Below, one piece after another: positions 7,059 to 16,559 of a stretch of 33,404 nucleotides of DNA (position 1 is the stretch's first letter; every line of letters begins with the position of its first letter). The notes under the pieces are model-generated. The model saw only the letters and a program-made list of their open reading frames with translations, did no database searches and was not told the DNA's origin. Source of the DNA: a virus; the IMG/VR virus record IMGVR_UViG_3300005831_000046, positions 1 to 33,404 of that record. The stretch is one strand, 5' to 3'. A program made the translations under genes and the position numbers.

Positions 7059-8021
7059 TTAGATTACAAAATAAACTACTTGGTCAGGGAATGCAATTTG
7101 GCAACCGTATTTGAAGTTAGCTTTGAATTTAACGATGTCGTCATCTTCGCTATACCAAAACTTATACGCTTCTTCCTCGTTCATCATGTCTGTACCCAAG
7201 AAGAAGTTAGCCCAAAAAGATGCAACAATTTTGTTTGTGCCATCCATACCTGGCAAGCCATAAATCTTGATGCCTGAAATTGGGTCAAGGATTTCAAGGT
7301 TTGCAGCTTCAGTTGCGTTGTAGTGGTAGAGGTTAGCAGATACCAACCATGCGCGGTATGTTCTGAAAGTGTCCGCACCCATTGCAATAAACAAGTCAGG
7401 ACGACCCAACAATGCAGTCGGCAACAAAGAGTAAATCTTTGTAATTGCATCGTCAATGTTAGAAGAGGTCAAACTTGTAAGTTGTGTCCATCCACCGCCC
7501 GTAGTTGGGTTGCCTTGGATTGGGTCGCCTGCGCCACCGAAACCTAACGCGGTAAGGATAGTTAAATATCCGTCCCAAAATGCGTTGTTACCAGTACCGC
7601 CTGAGGTATTACCCTGCCAAATAGCGGTTTCGATTGCTTGTGCAATGCCCATTGCTTTTTCTTCGCCAATCTGTGCTTGGAATACGCCCATGTCTACGGG
7701 TGCGCCCGCTGAAAGTCCAATCTGTGTGAACTTAGCTTCCAAATCCTTAGGACAAAGGTTTTCAAACACTTTTACTTTACCAACGGTGATGTCACGGTCA
7801 GTAATTGCGGTTGTTCCGCTTGTGGTGTTTGAGCAACCATCCGCTTGGAAAAGGATAGTAGATGACAGAATAGGCAATGCCTGAGAAGATTTTACGCCAG
7901 CAACTACCTGACCTGCGCTTTGCAACAAAGATGCTGTCTTTGCTGAAAACATAGCTTTTACCAAAAGGTTGGTTTGTTCCTCTTTGGTATAGTTAGTGAG
8001 TGATGATACGTCTAGTGCCAT
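7059..8021 (-). CDS. major capsid protein, 320 aa
   Basis: Length and layout fit the capsid proteins of Bacteroidota siphophages with the HK97 fold. Visible features are an early helix (SLTNYTKEEQTNLLVKAMFS), a middle part with DLFIAMGADTFRTYRAWLVS, a GIKIYGLPGMDGTNKIV stretch, and the C-terminal FFLGTDMMNEEEAYKFWYSE followed by FKYGCQIAFPDQVVYF, the late-domain signature I associate with these proteins. It follows the scaffold gene by 2 nt and has a strong terminator behind it. No long N-terminal delta domain is seen, which fits with a separate scaffold. Confidence 0.8.
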   Translation of the reverse strand: MALDVSSLTNYTKEEQTNLLVKAMFSAKTASLLQSAGQVVAGVKSSQALPILSSTILFQADGCSNTTSGTTAITDRDITVGKVKVFENLCPKDLEAKFTQIGLSAGAPVDMGVFQAQIGEEKAMGIAQAIETAIWQGNTSGGTGNNAFWDGYLTILTALGFGGAGDPIQGNPTTGGGWTQLTSLTSSNIDDAITKIYSLLPTALLGRPDLFIAMGADTFRTYRAWLVSANLYHYNATEAANLEILDPISGIKIYGLPGMDGTNKIVASFWANFFLGTDMMNEEEAYKFWYSEDDDIVKFKANFKYGCQIAFPDQVVYFVI

Positions 8022-8023
8022 TA

Positions 8024-8554
8024 TTATTTGATTGAATTAAGTGATTTTGCAAATGCTGCCAAGCTGTTGTCTTTTTCAATCTTGGTAGCGGAAATTTCTT
8101 TTTTCTTTGGTTCGGGAGTTTGCTCGGCAAATGCTGCGAAAGCATCCATCTGCTTGTTAGCAATTTCCAACATCTTTGAAATGTTAGCTTGGATTTCTGC
8201 AATGCTTTTGGTGTTCGCTTCCAATGCTGCCTCGTATTTAGAAATACGGGTTTCAATGGCGGTGAATTGCTCTGCAAAGTCGCTTTGTGGTTCAGGTGCT
8301 TCTGCTGCTTTGATTTCAGCTACCAAACCTTCGCTTACAACGATAACCGTTCCGTCTTCCAAGGTGTGTTCACCATCGGGGGCAGGAGTGCCGTCTTCTA
8401 AGGTTACTGCTACACCTTGCACAAGTTCGTCACCTTCGTATTGGATAACAACACCGTCTGTGGTTGTAGCACTACCAAACTTCATGGGATTCAGTTTTTC
8501 CTTAATTGCGGAAAACTCAGCCCTAATTTGTTCGAGTGTTTCTTTAAAATTCAT
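8024..8554 (-). CDS. putative capsid scaffold protein, 176 aa
   Basis: Helical, acidic N- and C-terminal parts flank a beta-like centre (VIQYEGDELVQGVAVTLEDG then TPAPDGEHTLEDGTVIVVSE). Residues ~95-145 are a heptad-rich coiled coil (FTAIETRISKYEAALEANTK). The tail is K/E-rich. Lying between the protease and the major capsid gene, this is the expected place and character of a scaffold or of the prohead core. The HTLEDGT motif recurs in scaffold-region proteins of Bacteroidota phages as I recall. A candidate late promoter precedes it. Confidence 0.65.
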   Translation of the reverse strand: MNFKETLEQIRAEFSAIKEKLNPMKFGSATTTDGVVIQYEGDELVQGVAVTLEDGTPAPDGEHTLEDGTVIVVSEGLVAEIKAAEAPEPQSDFAEQFTAIETRISKYEAALEANTKSIAEIQANISKMLEIANKQMDAFAAFAEQTPEPKKKEISATKIEKDNSLAAFAKSLNSIK

Positions 8555-8559
8555 ATACT

Positions 8560-8587
8560 TAAATGTACGTTAGTTAAGTGATGTGCG
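8560..8587 (-). promoter_or_regulatory. candidate late promoter before scaffold gene
   Basis: TAAATGTAC (8560-8568) stands 5 nt before the start codon, as at the other late sites. The second block is degenerate here: ATGTGCG at 8581-8587 with a 12-nt spacer, instead of ATTGCGC with 11. Confidence 0.45.
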
Positions 8588-9151
8588 AAAATTGCGGAGA
8601 TAGGCGAGGAAATCCCGCGCTGCGCTTAGTTCTTCGGTCTCTTTCTCTACCCCGAAAAACCCTTCAATTGAAAAGCCATTGAACACGCCTTCTTTAACCT
8701 TGCCCCATACTTCGTCGTTATCTACCAAGTAAGACACAAACCAAGACCCGTCCTTCGCGTCTTCAAATCCCGTTGGTGGGTTGATACCGCGTTCACGATT
8801 TACGAAGTAAGATTCAATCATTGATACACCTTCATTTACGGGTGCATCGTGGTTTGTGTTTATGGCGTTGTATTTCTGTTGCCTGCTGAATTTCTTTGCA
8901 AGTTCCCAAATTGTCTGAGCATTGAATACGATGTAATATTCGCCCCGTTCATCGTCCTTGCGGTAAATTGGCAAGTCGGCAAGCATTGCAGCCCCCGTGA
9001 TGATTCGTTTTTCCTCTGACTGAATAGAGTAACGCTGTTTTTCGTTGAACGCTAAAAAGTCCTTCTGAATTGCGGGTTTATCAACTAAGGAAATAAAGGT
9101 AATACCCCCGTCTTCCTCGCCCGCTGTTGCCATGTATACTGGTAAATCCAT
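8570..9151 (-). CDS. XkdF-like prohead serine protease, 193 aa
   Basis: The start (MDLPVYMATAGEEDGGITFI, then SLVDKPAIQKDF) and the middle (GAAMLADLPIYR, EYYIVFNAQTIWELAKKF, YNAINTNHDAPV, SWFVSYLVDNDEVWGKVKEG, FNGFSIEGFF) match the putative phage serine proteases of the XkdF type. In this family the conserved NxxHD-like histidine and the GFSIEG serine are thought to be catalytic; both are visible here. It would cleave scaffold and capsid during prohead maturation. The scaffold gene lies downstream and a candidate late promoter upstream. Confidence 0.85.
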   Translation of the reverse strand: MDLPVYMATAGEEDGGITFISLVDKPAIQKDFLAFNEKQRYSIQSEEKRIITGAAMLADLPIYRKDDERGEYYIVFNAQTIWELAKKFSRQQKYNAINTNHDAPVNEGVSMIESYFVNRERGINPPTGFEDAKDGSWFVSYLVDNDEVWGKVKEGVFNGFSIEGFFGVEKETEELSAARDFLAYLRNFRTSLN

Positions 9152-9156
9152 GTACT

Positions 9157-9188
9157 TAAATGTACACAGAAAAGGAATTGCGCTAATA
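9157..9188 (-). promoter_or_regulatory. candidate late promoter before XkdF-like protease gene
   Basis: TAAATGTAC (9157-9165), 11-nt spacer, ATTGCGC (9177-9183), then TAATA. The block ATTGCGCTAATA is identical to the one at 6421-6432. On the coding strand the element ends 5 nt before the ATG at 9151. It overlaps the last codons of the tape measure gene. Confidence 0.6.
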
Positions 9189-11234
9189 TACCGACAACTG
9201 CCTATTAGTGTTCACCCTTTTTTGCGCGTTTGAGATGTCCGATTCAAGAACATACACCCTATTCATGGGGCTTTGTCCGTTGGGTGCATTTAGTCTTAAG
9301 GATTGGTTGTTTACGCTGAATGTCTGAGGTATTGCTGCGGATGCAGAAGACGGCACATTTGGTGCATTGTCACCTTCTTTGCCTAAGATTCGTTTTGCTG
9401 CTGCTATGTTTGCAAGTACCGTAGACACACCGATTGCAATTGCTCCAATGTTCGCAGGGAATGGGACGGATTGCGCCTGCGCCACCGCACCTGAGATACC
9501 TTTTGCCGTGTCAATTGCTATTTGAGCAAGTGCAAACGCTTTGCCTTTTTTGGTCTGCGCACCATAGAGTTGTGAAAGTGTACCAAGTGCTGATGAAGTA
9601 GCAGACATTACATCATCCTGATTTTTCTTAAGTGCATCGGATTTGGCTTTATCGTCAGCAACCATCTTTTCATCTGCTGCCTTTTTGTTTGCCACTTGGT
9701 CATCTAACGCAGCCTTTTGGATATCGGTTTGGTCTTTGCCGTAATCCGCTGCCTCGGTCAAAAGTCTTGCGTACTTGTCTTGCTCAATTGCTTGCAGATT
9801 GTCTGCTAATGTCTTTGCGTCAATCTCACCAGTCAAATAACGCTGCTTCTCTATGTTGGCTTTGTCTTCGTAGTATTTATTAATAGCCTCAACGCCCTTT
9901 TTGTATTCATCCTCCGTGCGTGTTAATTGGTCTGCCTTGCGCTTTTCATCAATTGCTTTTTGCTCGGCATTGAATTTGTCTGTTATGTCTTTGGTGCGAA
10001 GGTTGTGTTCGCGTAAAATCTGCTCCTGAGTTAGATGCTTTTTTTCTTCGCTTTTCAACTCCAATGCCCACAACATCTCAAATGCTGCCAACCTTTCTTG
10101 AAGTGTTACGGCTGTCTTTTCTGCATATTCTGCGTCCGCCTTTGCTCTGTCATCGTTGGTTTTTTTCTGATTATCTCTTGCCTCTTTTGCACTTGTTTCT
10201 TGAATACTTTTTATTTGCAACTGATAACCAGCGTTTGCGTTTCTGAGTTCTGCTAATTTATCCTTTGCTGCTTTAATGATCGCGTCCCCTTCCTTTGCAA
10301 CTTCCTCAGGGTCAAATACTAAATTTGCAATTCCCTCATTGAATCCTTTTTGTAACTCCCAATTCTTACCCAATGCCTCACCCACCATATCTACGGTCTT
10401 GAGCAAAAGTTGAATTGGGATAGTCAACGATTTGACAACCCCTTGAAGGATTTCGTTGTTTCTTTTGGCTGCTGCAACTTGTGCGTTTTTGGTTATCTCC
10501 GCATTTTCTACTGCGATTTCAGCTTGTTTAATGGCTTGGTCGCTTTGAAGTTTTTTCATCTTCAAGATGTCCAACTCTGATTTACCTTGCAGTTTTAAAA
10601 CATTCTCTTGCCCGTCTATGGCGGTAAGTTTTTCTTCTTGCGCCTTTAAATTTTCCTCAGTTGCTTTGTTTAGTTTTTTCTGTTCCGAAGATACTCCTCC
10701 AACCGCTTCTTTTATGTCATCCCAATATGCGACAATAGTGCCAAGTAAGACAATAAAAGCCCCAATGCCAGTAGCCAATAATCCCGTGCGAATCTTCTTG
10801 AACGCATCCAATGCCCCTTGCCCCATAGAAACAAAGGTTTCCTTTACTTGCATTATGCCGTCAATCCCTTGCGCAAATGCCATAGCACCTTGAACTTTTG
10901 CCAAGGTCTTTTGTACATCCTCAGACTCAGCACCAAACAAAGCCAATGCCCCTTGTGCTGCTTGTATTCCGTTTGCTACTCCGCTAATAACCTTACCAAC
11001 TGCTGCAAATTTGTCAGGATTTAAACCCGCAACACGGTTGTTCAGGTCTTCCATTTCGTCGGTGAGTTGGGCAACTCTTTTTGCTGCCTCTTGCGCTTGA
11101 GGACTAAACTCCCCAAAATCACGAGCAAATTGTACCGCTTCCTGCTTTGCTTGCTTTATTTCTTCGCGTATTGATTTGACGCTATTGCCACCGCTTGCCG
11201 TGGCTTTTACGTTTACTATGGTTTCAATTGTCAT
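9183..11234 (-). CDS. tail tape measure protein, 683 aa
   Basis: Long helical protein: an N-terminal coiled coil (IREEIKQAKQEAVQFARDFG), a hydrophobic stretch near residues 148-170 (LLATGIGAFIVLLGTIVAYW), a very long charged coiled coil from ~185 to ~530, and a C-terminal small-residue region (KAFALAQIAIDTAKGISGAV and GAIAIGVSTVLANIAAAKRI) typical of tape measure proteins. At roughly 0.15 nm per residue it would set a tail of about 100 nm, so the virion is probably a siphovirus. It overlaps the upstream tail gene by 4 nt. Unusually, it lies after the tail tip genes and directly before the head genes. Confidence 0.85.
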   Translation of the reverse strand: MTIETIVNVKATASGGNSVKSIREEIKQAKQEAVQFARDFGEFSPQAQEAAKRVAQLTDEMEDLNNRVAGLNPDKFAAVGKVISGVANGIQAAQGALALFGAESEDVQKTLAKVQGAMAFAQGIDGIMQVKETFVSMGQGALDAFKKIRTGLLATGIGAFIVLLGTIVAYWDDIKEAVGGVSSEQKKLNKATEENLKAQEEKLTAIDGQENVLKLQGKSELDILKMKKLQSDQAIKQAEIAVENAEITKNAQVAAAKRNNEILQGVVKSLTIPIQLLLKTVDMVGEALGKNWELQKGFNEGIANLVFDPEEVAKEGDAIIKAAKDKLAELRNANAGYQLQIKSIQETSAKEARDNQKKTNDDRAKADAEYAEKTAVTLQERLAAFEMLWALELKSEEKKHLTQEQILREHNLRTKDITDKFNAEQKAIDEKRKADQLTRTEDEYKKGVEAINKYYEDKANIEKQRYLTGEIDAKTLADNLQAIEQDKYARLLTEAADYGKDQTDIQKAALDDQVANKKAADEKMVADDKAKSDALKKNQDDVMSATSSALGTLSQLYGAQTKKGKAFALAQIAIDTAKGISGAVAQAQSVPFPANIGAIAIGVSTVLANIAAAKRILGKEGDNAPNVPSSASAAIPQTFSVNNQSLRLNAPNGQSPMNRVYVLESDISNAQKRVNTNRQLSVY

Positions 11235-14200
11235 GCTATTCTGATTGCTCTTATGCTTGTTCCTTTGTCTGAGTTATTACTCACGTTATTTGCAGTGTTT
11301 ACACCGTTGCCGTCCGATGCTATCCAGTTGCCCGTCTGTGTAGTTGTTCCCCTTGCACCTCTCAATTTGTAAGTGGTTGTTCCCGTTGGGGATACTATCG
11401 CGGAAAGTGAAACATTGCCCCACGTTCTAACCGTTGCAGTACCTGCCACTAAATGCTGAGAACCTTCCGCAATTACCACGTTTGAACCGTCTGTTATGGC
11501 TGCCATCATTACCGCAACCGTAGTAGTTTGTGACGCACCATTTACCGTTGCTAAAATCAACCAAGTGCCCGCTGCTAATGAAATACTCGCGCCAGTTATG
11601 TCGGCATAAGTCACAGCGGATAACGTAGTTTCAGCGGTTGCAAACGCTTCTGCTGTTGTTAATGCTACTGCCTTAGTAGTAGTTCCCGTTATACCGAATC
11701 CGTTGGTTAAAGTAGCTTGTTTGCCGTCTAATTGTGTTTGTATGGCTGAAGTAACACCGTCTAAGTATTGAAATTCTGTGTTTGATACGTTACCGTTGGC
11801 AATCTTTGCAGCATCAATAGCACTCGGCAAGTCGGATGCTTGAATAGTTGAATCTACCCATGCCGTGCCGTTATGCCTGAGATACTCACCACTTGCTGCA
11901 AGTGTAATTGTAACATCGTTTAAGTCGTTAATATTTGCCGCTGCTATTCGTGCGTCAACGCTTGTATTAAAGTTCGTTATATCGGATGCCGTATGCGTAT
12001 GCGCTGTGGGTGCGTCACCAATGTACATAAAGTTCCCATCCGTACAAGCCGTGTCAAATTGTGACTTGGTTCCCGTTATACCTACGATGCTGGTTTGGTC
12101 TCCGCTGTTTGTCCCCGTAAGTCCCAAATCAGTCTTTACTTGGCTTACGCTTCTGTTAACCCATGCCCCCGCCTTGCGTTGTATGAAATCGTCATTGGTA
12201 GGGATTAAATTGGCAATAGCAGTAAGGTCGCTATCCAATGGTTGCTTGCCGTCAAGTTGCGGTTGTATCGGTGCAGTTACCCCATCGGTGTAATTCAGCT
12301 CTGTAATGGTTGAAGTAAGCCCCGACAATGTTTCCGCAGAATCTACTATCCCATCGTTGTCCGTGTCGTACTCCGCTTTTGTCATATCCCCGCTTCCTGC
12401 GCTGGCATCCGCTACCCACTTTGTCCCGTCATACTTAATTGAATCACCCGCGCTTGGTGCTGTAAGGTCTACTTCTTTATTGAACCAATACATCTTATCC
12501 GATGCGGTGATTTCTAAGTTCTGAGACATTAAAACCACGTTTCCGCTTCCACTTATCACAACCCCCGAAGAACCGCCTACAAAATTCCCCCTTCCTGCTT
12601 GGGAAACGTGTCCGCCTTTGTAGCCAACTATCATGTCTTTATCTCCTACAAATTGCGCTTCGCCAATTTTTACTACCTTTTGCCCCAAGAAATCCCCGAA
12701 CCCGCCTTCACCTACGCTGCCAGTTGTTGGGGTGAATGATGCGTGTCCTTGGATTTGTACGAACTCACATTGCGTTAGTCTGTCGGGTACGTAGTCAATT
12801 ACTTTATTCAGTCTAAAATAGCTATTCTCAAAAAAGAAAGTATCTCGGAAGGATAGCTTTTCAAAGTCTGCGGGGGTTATGTGAAAATACCCAGTTACTA
12901 CTTTACTATTAGGGTCGGTAATTTCGTTAATGTACCTGCTCCAATATGCGTTGTAAAGATTGTTATTAGTGTACGCTGTGTTAGGCGGATAGCCCGCTTC
13001 GAATGGTGTACCGTAAAGAATGTCCACAGAAGGCGCAACCGCTGTGTCTGTGTGGATAGTAAGCGGGTAAATGTCCTCTGTTATTGAAGGCGATGTAGTG
13101 CCTCTATCCGTAAATATATCATAAGTGGTGCAGGTTTGGTTTGAGTCGTGGTATAAAATGTGAATCCCGTTGAACTTATCAATTAGAGGATAGGTTTTAT
13201 CTTCTGCAGTGTGTACCTGCGTAGGCTTAAACACGGTTTCAATTTTCTTTTCCTCTTTGACAAAATCATTCTCAACATCTACGAACACATCCCCATAAGT
13301 ACGATTATAAATTGCGGTGTATTCCTTGTTAAAAAAGTCCTCAGATTTGGCATGGCTGAAATAGTATCTTTTTGCGTTCAGTTCCCCCATCGGGATAATG
13401 CTTAACTTCTGCGACTTGTCCAATTTCTCTGACCAATCGTTTAGGCTGCCCGTGTAGTATTCCTCATAGGGCATCACAATTAGCTTGTACGGGTTATCGG
13501 GGTCTTTGTCTACATGAAGGTTGAACATAGAAACAAAGGACTTCATAACATCCGACTGAGTAATAGTGCCAGTAAAGAATTGGTCAAACTGCATTGTTTG
13601 GGTAGGTGTCGCACCCTTCCTTTTTACGTTGTACATCTGAAATCCTGATGCCAATGTTAAGCCCGTTGGGAATATAGAACTGCCCGTCCTTGGAATAATA
13701 TCCAACACTTCAACGGTGTATACTGACCCGTACCCTAAATACTTATTGTCAAATAGCGCATAAATGCCATCGTTTACACTTCCGCCAGCGTCCGCTGTTA
13801 CTACTGATGTGTTTATGTGTATTGCAGTTCCGTTTTGTTTCAGTACCCATGTCACATCATAAACTTCATTTGCAGTAACGCCAGTCATTTTGACATTACC
13901 CTCAATGACCAAATCACAATAACCCGCTGACTTTGTGCCTAATGTAATAGCGTTTGCCCCTAAGTTGTAAATATTGTTCGGGTCTGTTTCGGTGTTGAAG
14001 TTTAAAACTGAACCAATACTTACCGCAACATCGACATTCGTAGAGGCATTAAATAAATAAGCTACCGAAGGCGGTGTGCCCACATCCGAAGTAAGCAATA
14101 GCCCCTTAAACGTATCTGAATTGAAAAAGCTATCCGTAGTGTACGTAAATCCCGCGTTGCTCAGTATCTTATCTACCACGGTTTTAGCGTAAAGCATAGG

Positions 14201-14782
14201 CTTGTAATAGTCTAATGTAACGCTATTATAGGAATTTAGAGTGCCATCATTCACAAGCCCGTAAATATACCCGATACCCGCACCGCCTGCCGTGGGTGTG
14301 CCGTTTACTACTATCGTGTTGCTCCAAGAATTAACGACATTGGTAGTGTTGAACTCATGATTGTATTCTGAGAAATCCAAGTCGGACATTTTCAGCCCGC
14401 GAATCTCTGTGAATAGTTCCGCTGCCATCCCGTGGATGCTACACTCAAACTCTATTTCGCCATCGTCTGTTACGTTTATCTGAATCAAACGCATGAACCC
14501 TACCACTTGCGGAATAGAATCAACTAAGACGGTAACAGATGCCCGTAAATTAGGGTTGAAGTCAGGGGCAAATTGTGTACTTGCCGTGATGTCGTAGTTG
14601 ATGTGATAAAGATGCCCGAAAAACTCTTTATTTGTTTTTGTTCCTGCCAGAGTGAATGTCTTTGTCCAATCCGATTGTTTGTTTTCAGGCTCGCGAACAT
14701 CTGCAACCGACCTATTAATAGGAATGTTGAAGTCCGCAGGGACATCTAAGAAAGTATTGTTTGATACTATTTGGTAAATCAT
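11231..14782 (-). CDS. tail tip / baseplate protein fused to fibre shaft and head domain, 1183 aa
   Basis: Residues 1-~650 resemble tail-tip hub proteins of Bacteroidota phages: MIYQIVSNNTFLDVPADFNI, RSVADVREPENKQSDWTKTF, TIQL-type FTLAGTKTNKEFFGHLYHIN and a later GYFHITPADFEKLSFRDTFF. Residues ~700-1050 are a glycine- and repeat-rich fibre shaft (AEYDTDNDGIVDSAETLSGL, ITELNYTDGV, IQPQLDGKQ, IDAAKIANGNVSNTEFQYLD). The last ~150 residues form a beta-rich domain (LAAGTWLILATVNGAS, TYKLRGARGTTTQTG) that may be a trimeric receptor-binding or C1q-like head. The shaft shares a module with the fibre at 1299-3083. Overlaps neighbours by 4 nt on both sides. Confidence 0.75.
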   Translation of the reverse strand: MIYQIVSNNTFLDVPADFNIPINRSVADVREPENKQSDWTKTFTLAGTKTNKEFFGHLYHINYDITASTQFAPDFNPNLRASVTVLVDSIPQVVGFMRLIQINVTDDGEIEFECSIHGMAAELFTEIRGLKMSDLDFSEYNHEFNTTNVVNSWSNTIVVNGTPTAGGAGIGYIYGLVNDGTLNSYNSVTLDYYKPMLYAKTVVDKILSNAGFTYTTDSFFNSDTFKGLLLTSDVGTPPSVAYLFNASTNVDVAVSIGSVLNFNTETDPNNIYNLGANAITLGTKSAGYCDLVIEGNVKMTGVTANEVYDVTWVLKQNGTAIHINTSVVTADAGGSVNDGIYALFDNKYLGYGSVYTVEVLDIIPRTGSSIFPTGLTLASGFQMYNVKRKGATPTQTMQFDQFFTGTITQSDVMKSFVSMFNLHVDKDPDNPYKLIVMPYEEYYTGSLNDWSEKLDKSQKLSIIPMGELNAKRYYFSHAKSEDFFNKEYTAIYNRTYGDVFVDVENDFVKEEKKIETVFKPTQVHTAEDKTYPLIDKFNGIHILYHDSNQTCTTYDIFTDRGTTSPSITEDIYPLTIHTDTAVAPSVDILYGTPFEAGYPPNTAYTNNNLYNAYWSRYINEITDPNSKVVTGYFHITPADFEKLSFRDTFFFENSYFRLNKVIDYVPDRLTQCEFVQIQGHASFTPTTGSVGEGGFGDFLGQKVVKIGEAQFVGDKDMIVGYKGGHVSQAGRGNFVGGSSGVVISGSGNVVLMSQNLEITASDKMYWFNKEVDLTAPSAGDSIKYDGTKWVADASAGSGDMTKAEYDTDNDGIVDSAETLSGLTSTITELNYTDGVTAPIQPQLDGKQPLDSDLTAIANLIPTNDDFIQRKAGAWVNRSVSQVKTDLGLTGTNSGDQTSIVGITGTKSQFDTACTDGNFMYIGDAPTAHTHTASDITNFNTSVDARIAAANINDLNDVTITLAASGEYLRHNGTAWVDSTIQASDLPSAIDAAKIANGNVSNTEFQYLDGVTSAIQTQLDGKQATLTNGFGITGTTTKAVALTTAEAFATAETTLSAVTYADITGASISLAAGTWLILATVNGASQTTTVAVMMAAITDGSNVVIAEGSQHLVAGTATVRTWGNVSLSAIVSPTGTTTYKLRGARGTTTQTGNWIASDGNGVNTANNVSNNSDKGTSIRAIRIA

Positions 14783-15954
14783 GCCATTCTTTCAGGTTCG
14801 CTGTATTCGATTTCTACCACTTGATTAAACACTCCGTCTATTGAGTTATACTTTTGCTCGTAATCGGGAAGATTAACGACAATCGGATAATAGTCCACCC
14901 CGTCAAGCAAATAAACCTCAGGTGACGCAAACAAGCCCTTTATGAACTCACTATCTGCTGTGGTTATGTTGTCGCTGTGTAGCGTTGCCCGCTGTGTCCT
15001 TTGCGCGTAATAAACCGATGTGCTGTGTTTATGTTCGTTGCGGGAAAATCTATTCCCGTTTAGTTCGTGGGTGTCGCGCTTCATTATACGCTTTTCAATG
15101 TTCCACTTATCCCGTTTGAACATATTAAAATACCACGAATCAAACCCGCCCTTTTCATTTAACCAACACAAAGTATAGCCTTCAAACTCTGAGCAGTTGT
15201 CGTAGTAATCATAACGGAAAGTAGAGGAAAAAGGCGTAAATACCGAAACGCCATCCCATGTACCCACGGCAATAGTAAAGTAAGCTGCGGATGAAGATAC
15301 AAAAGGAACTCCGCCCGTAATTATTGAGCCAGTACTTGTGAACGAATTTTGGTTATATCCGATGGGAATTTTAAACTGCGTCTTTGCTGTTGCGGTGTAT
15401 TGAATCCTTGCCGTCTGAATAACGCTTCCCGCTGCGTTGTAAGATTTGATTTCTACAATGTTTTGAGAAAGGTTTGTTGCCCCCGTCGCGTTGTTCCAAT
15501 AGAACCAAGACAACTCGTTTCTGTGTATGTTTCTCCTTACCGTGTGCAGTCCCTCAAAAGACACATCTCCCGTGTTTGCGCTGTTTGTTGTGTATTGGGT
15601 AGTGGTGACCTCGTTTAGATATTCAGTAACGGGTGTGCCGTACTCTTTCCCGAACTCTACTTCATACTCGCAAATAGGCAAAGTGCTTGTACCGATGCTT
15701 GTGCTGGATATGTCGAAGAAGTTTGCAATCTGTGATTCAAGAATTCTATTTACAGAAATGACACCTTTGTTGGTGCTGTTTGGGTAAATTGGAAACTTGA
15801 ACTTTGCGAGTTGATTGCCTGACCCGTCCTTTACTACCGCTATAAATTTGAAATTCGCGTCTGAATAGATACCGCCTGAGGATTCGCTTACCGTGAAATA
15901 GTCAGGCACAAGTACTGCTTGAAATTCAGGGTTTGCCACTATGGATAATGCCAT
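14779..15954 (-). CDS. putative distal tail / baseplate protein, 391 aa
   Basis: Beta-rich protein (MALSIVANPEFQAVLVPDYF, KFKFPIYPNSTNKGVISVNR, then CSEFEGYTLCWLNEKGGFDS and NRFSRNEHKHSTSVYYAQRT). The CWLNxxGGxDSW-like stretch and the C-terminal region of the type SPEVYLLDGVDYYPIVVNLP are characteristic of tail-tip proteins found beside the hub protein in Bacteroidota phages. It overlaps the 1183-residue gene by 4 nt and has a candidate late promoter directly before its ATG. It probably joins the tail tube to the tip. Confidence 0.6.
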   Translation of the reverse strand: MALSIVANPEFQAVLVPDYFTVSESSGGIYSDANFKFIAVVKDGSGNQLAKFKFPIYPNSTNKGVISVNRILESQIANFFDISSTSIGTSTLPICEYEVEFGKEYGTPVTEYLNEVTTTQYTTNSANTGDVSFEGLHTVRRNIHRNELSWFYWNNATGATNLSQNIVEIKSYNAAGSVIQTARIQYTATAKTQFKIPIGYNQNSFTSTGSIITGGVPFVSSSAAYFTIAVGTWDGVSVFTPFSSTFRYDYYDNCSEFEGYTLCWLNEKGGFDSWYFNMFKRDKWNIEKRIMKRDTHELNGNRFSRNEHKHSTSVYYAQRTQRATLHSDNITTADSEFIKGLFASPEVYLLDGVDYYPIVVNLPDYEQKYNSIDGVFNQVVEIEYSEPERMA

Positions 15955-15959
15955 GTACT

Positions 15960-15986
15960 TAAATGTACATAATTAGGCTATTGCGC
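15960..15986 (-). promoter_or_regulatory. candidate late promoter before the 391-aa tail gene
   Basis: TAAATGTAC (15960-15968), 11-nt spacer, ATTGCGC (15980-15986), with the coding-strand element GTACATTTAAGTAC ending at the ATG at 15954. Same geometry as at 6401 and 9157. It overlaps the final codons of the upstream gene. Confidence 0.6.
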
Positions 15987-16559
15987 GTCAATGGTTGCGT
16001 ATATTGCTAACCTCTCCCCATACATACGTGCCAGTGCGTCAGATATGATTTGCAAGTTCTCAGGCGTTAACACTTCGCGTATGAATCCCGAACCTTTATA
16101 CCCAAATCTCTTAACCGTGCCTTTTGCACCGATTGACCGCGCTATTGCAAATGCCATTCCGCGTCTTCTTTCCATGACTGACAACTTACTTTCGCCTTTT
16201 GACTTTCTCACGGGTATACCTTTAGCGGTTATCCATTCCTCAATACTTTTAATCGGTGGGCGTTTCCCGCGCTTGCGTCCGTACTCAAAGTATTTCCAAT
16301 GCTCCGAACCCATGACATTCGCCTGAATCAAATTCCCCGTTTGCGTCACCCTGCTCGCTTCTAATGATTGCAAAAGGTCGCGGGATGCTGTGCCTTTCTT
16401 TTCAAGTAATGACCTACGCAAGTCTTCCGTAATCATCTGAGCAGCGGTTTGAATTATCTGCTGCTCTGCGGTTAAGTTTGAAGGGTCGTATTTAGACGGG
16501 TCTTCCCCTAACGTGTCAAGTATGCCCGATGCGATGGCTTCAAGTTGCGCCTTGTTCAT
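15978..16559 (-). CDS. putative HK97-gp10-like tail completion protein, 193 aa
   Basis: Contains a basic central region (GSEHWKYFEYGRKRGKRPPI, then KSIEEWITAKGIPV) and a C-terminal half with FAIARSIGAKGTVKRFG, then SGFIREVLTPE. The pattern of YxxxGRxxGKxPP, EWI..KGI, AxxIARSIxxKGT and GFI is typical of HK97 gp10-type or neck proteins that join head and tail. It overlaps the frameshift extension of the tail chaperone by 4 nt (ATGA). The neighbouring genes are tail assembly genes, which fits. Confidence 0.7.
   Translation of the reverse strand: MNKAQLEAIASGILDTLGEDPSKYDPSNLTAEQQIIQTAAQMITEDLRRSLLEKKGTASRDLLQSLEASRVTQTGNLIQANVMGSEHWKYFEYGRKRGKRPPIKSIEEWITAKGIPVRKSKGESKLSVMERRRGMAFAIARSIGAKGTVKRFGYKGSGFIREVLTPENLQIISDALARMYGERLAIYATIDAQ

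Noticed and set aside
7080-7884. Long plus-strand frames opposite the major capsid gene, and similar ones opposite scaffold, portal and tape measure
   Set aside because: They mirror strong minus-strand genes with clear families; the frames are Cys/Ser/Pro-rich shadows.
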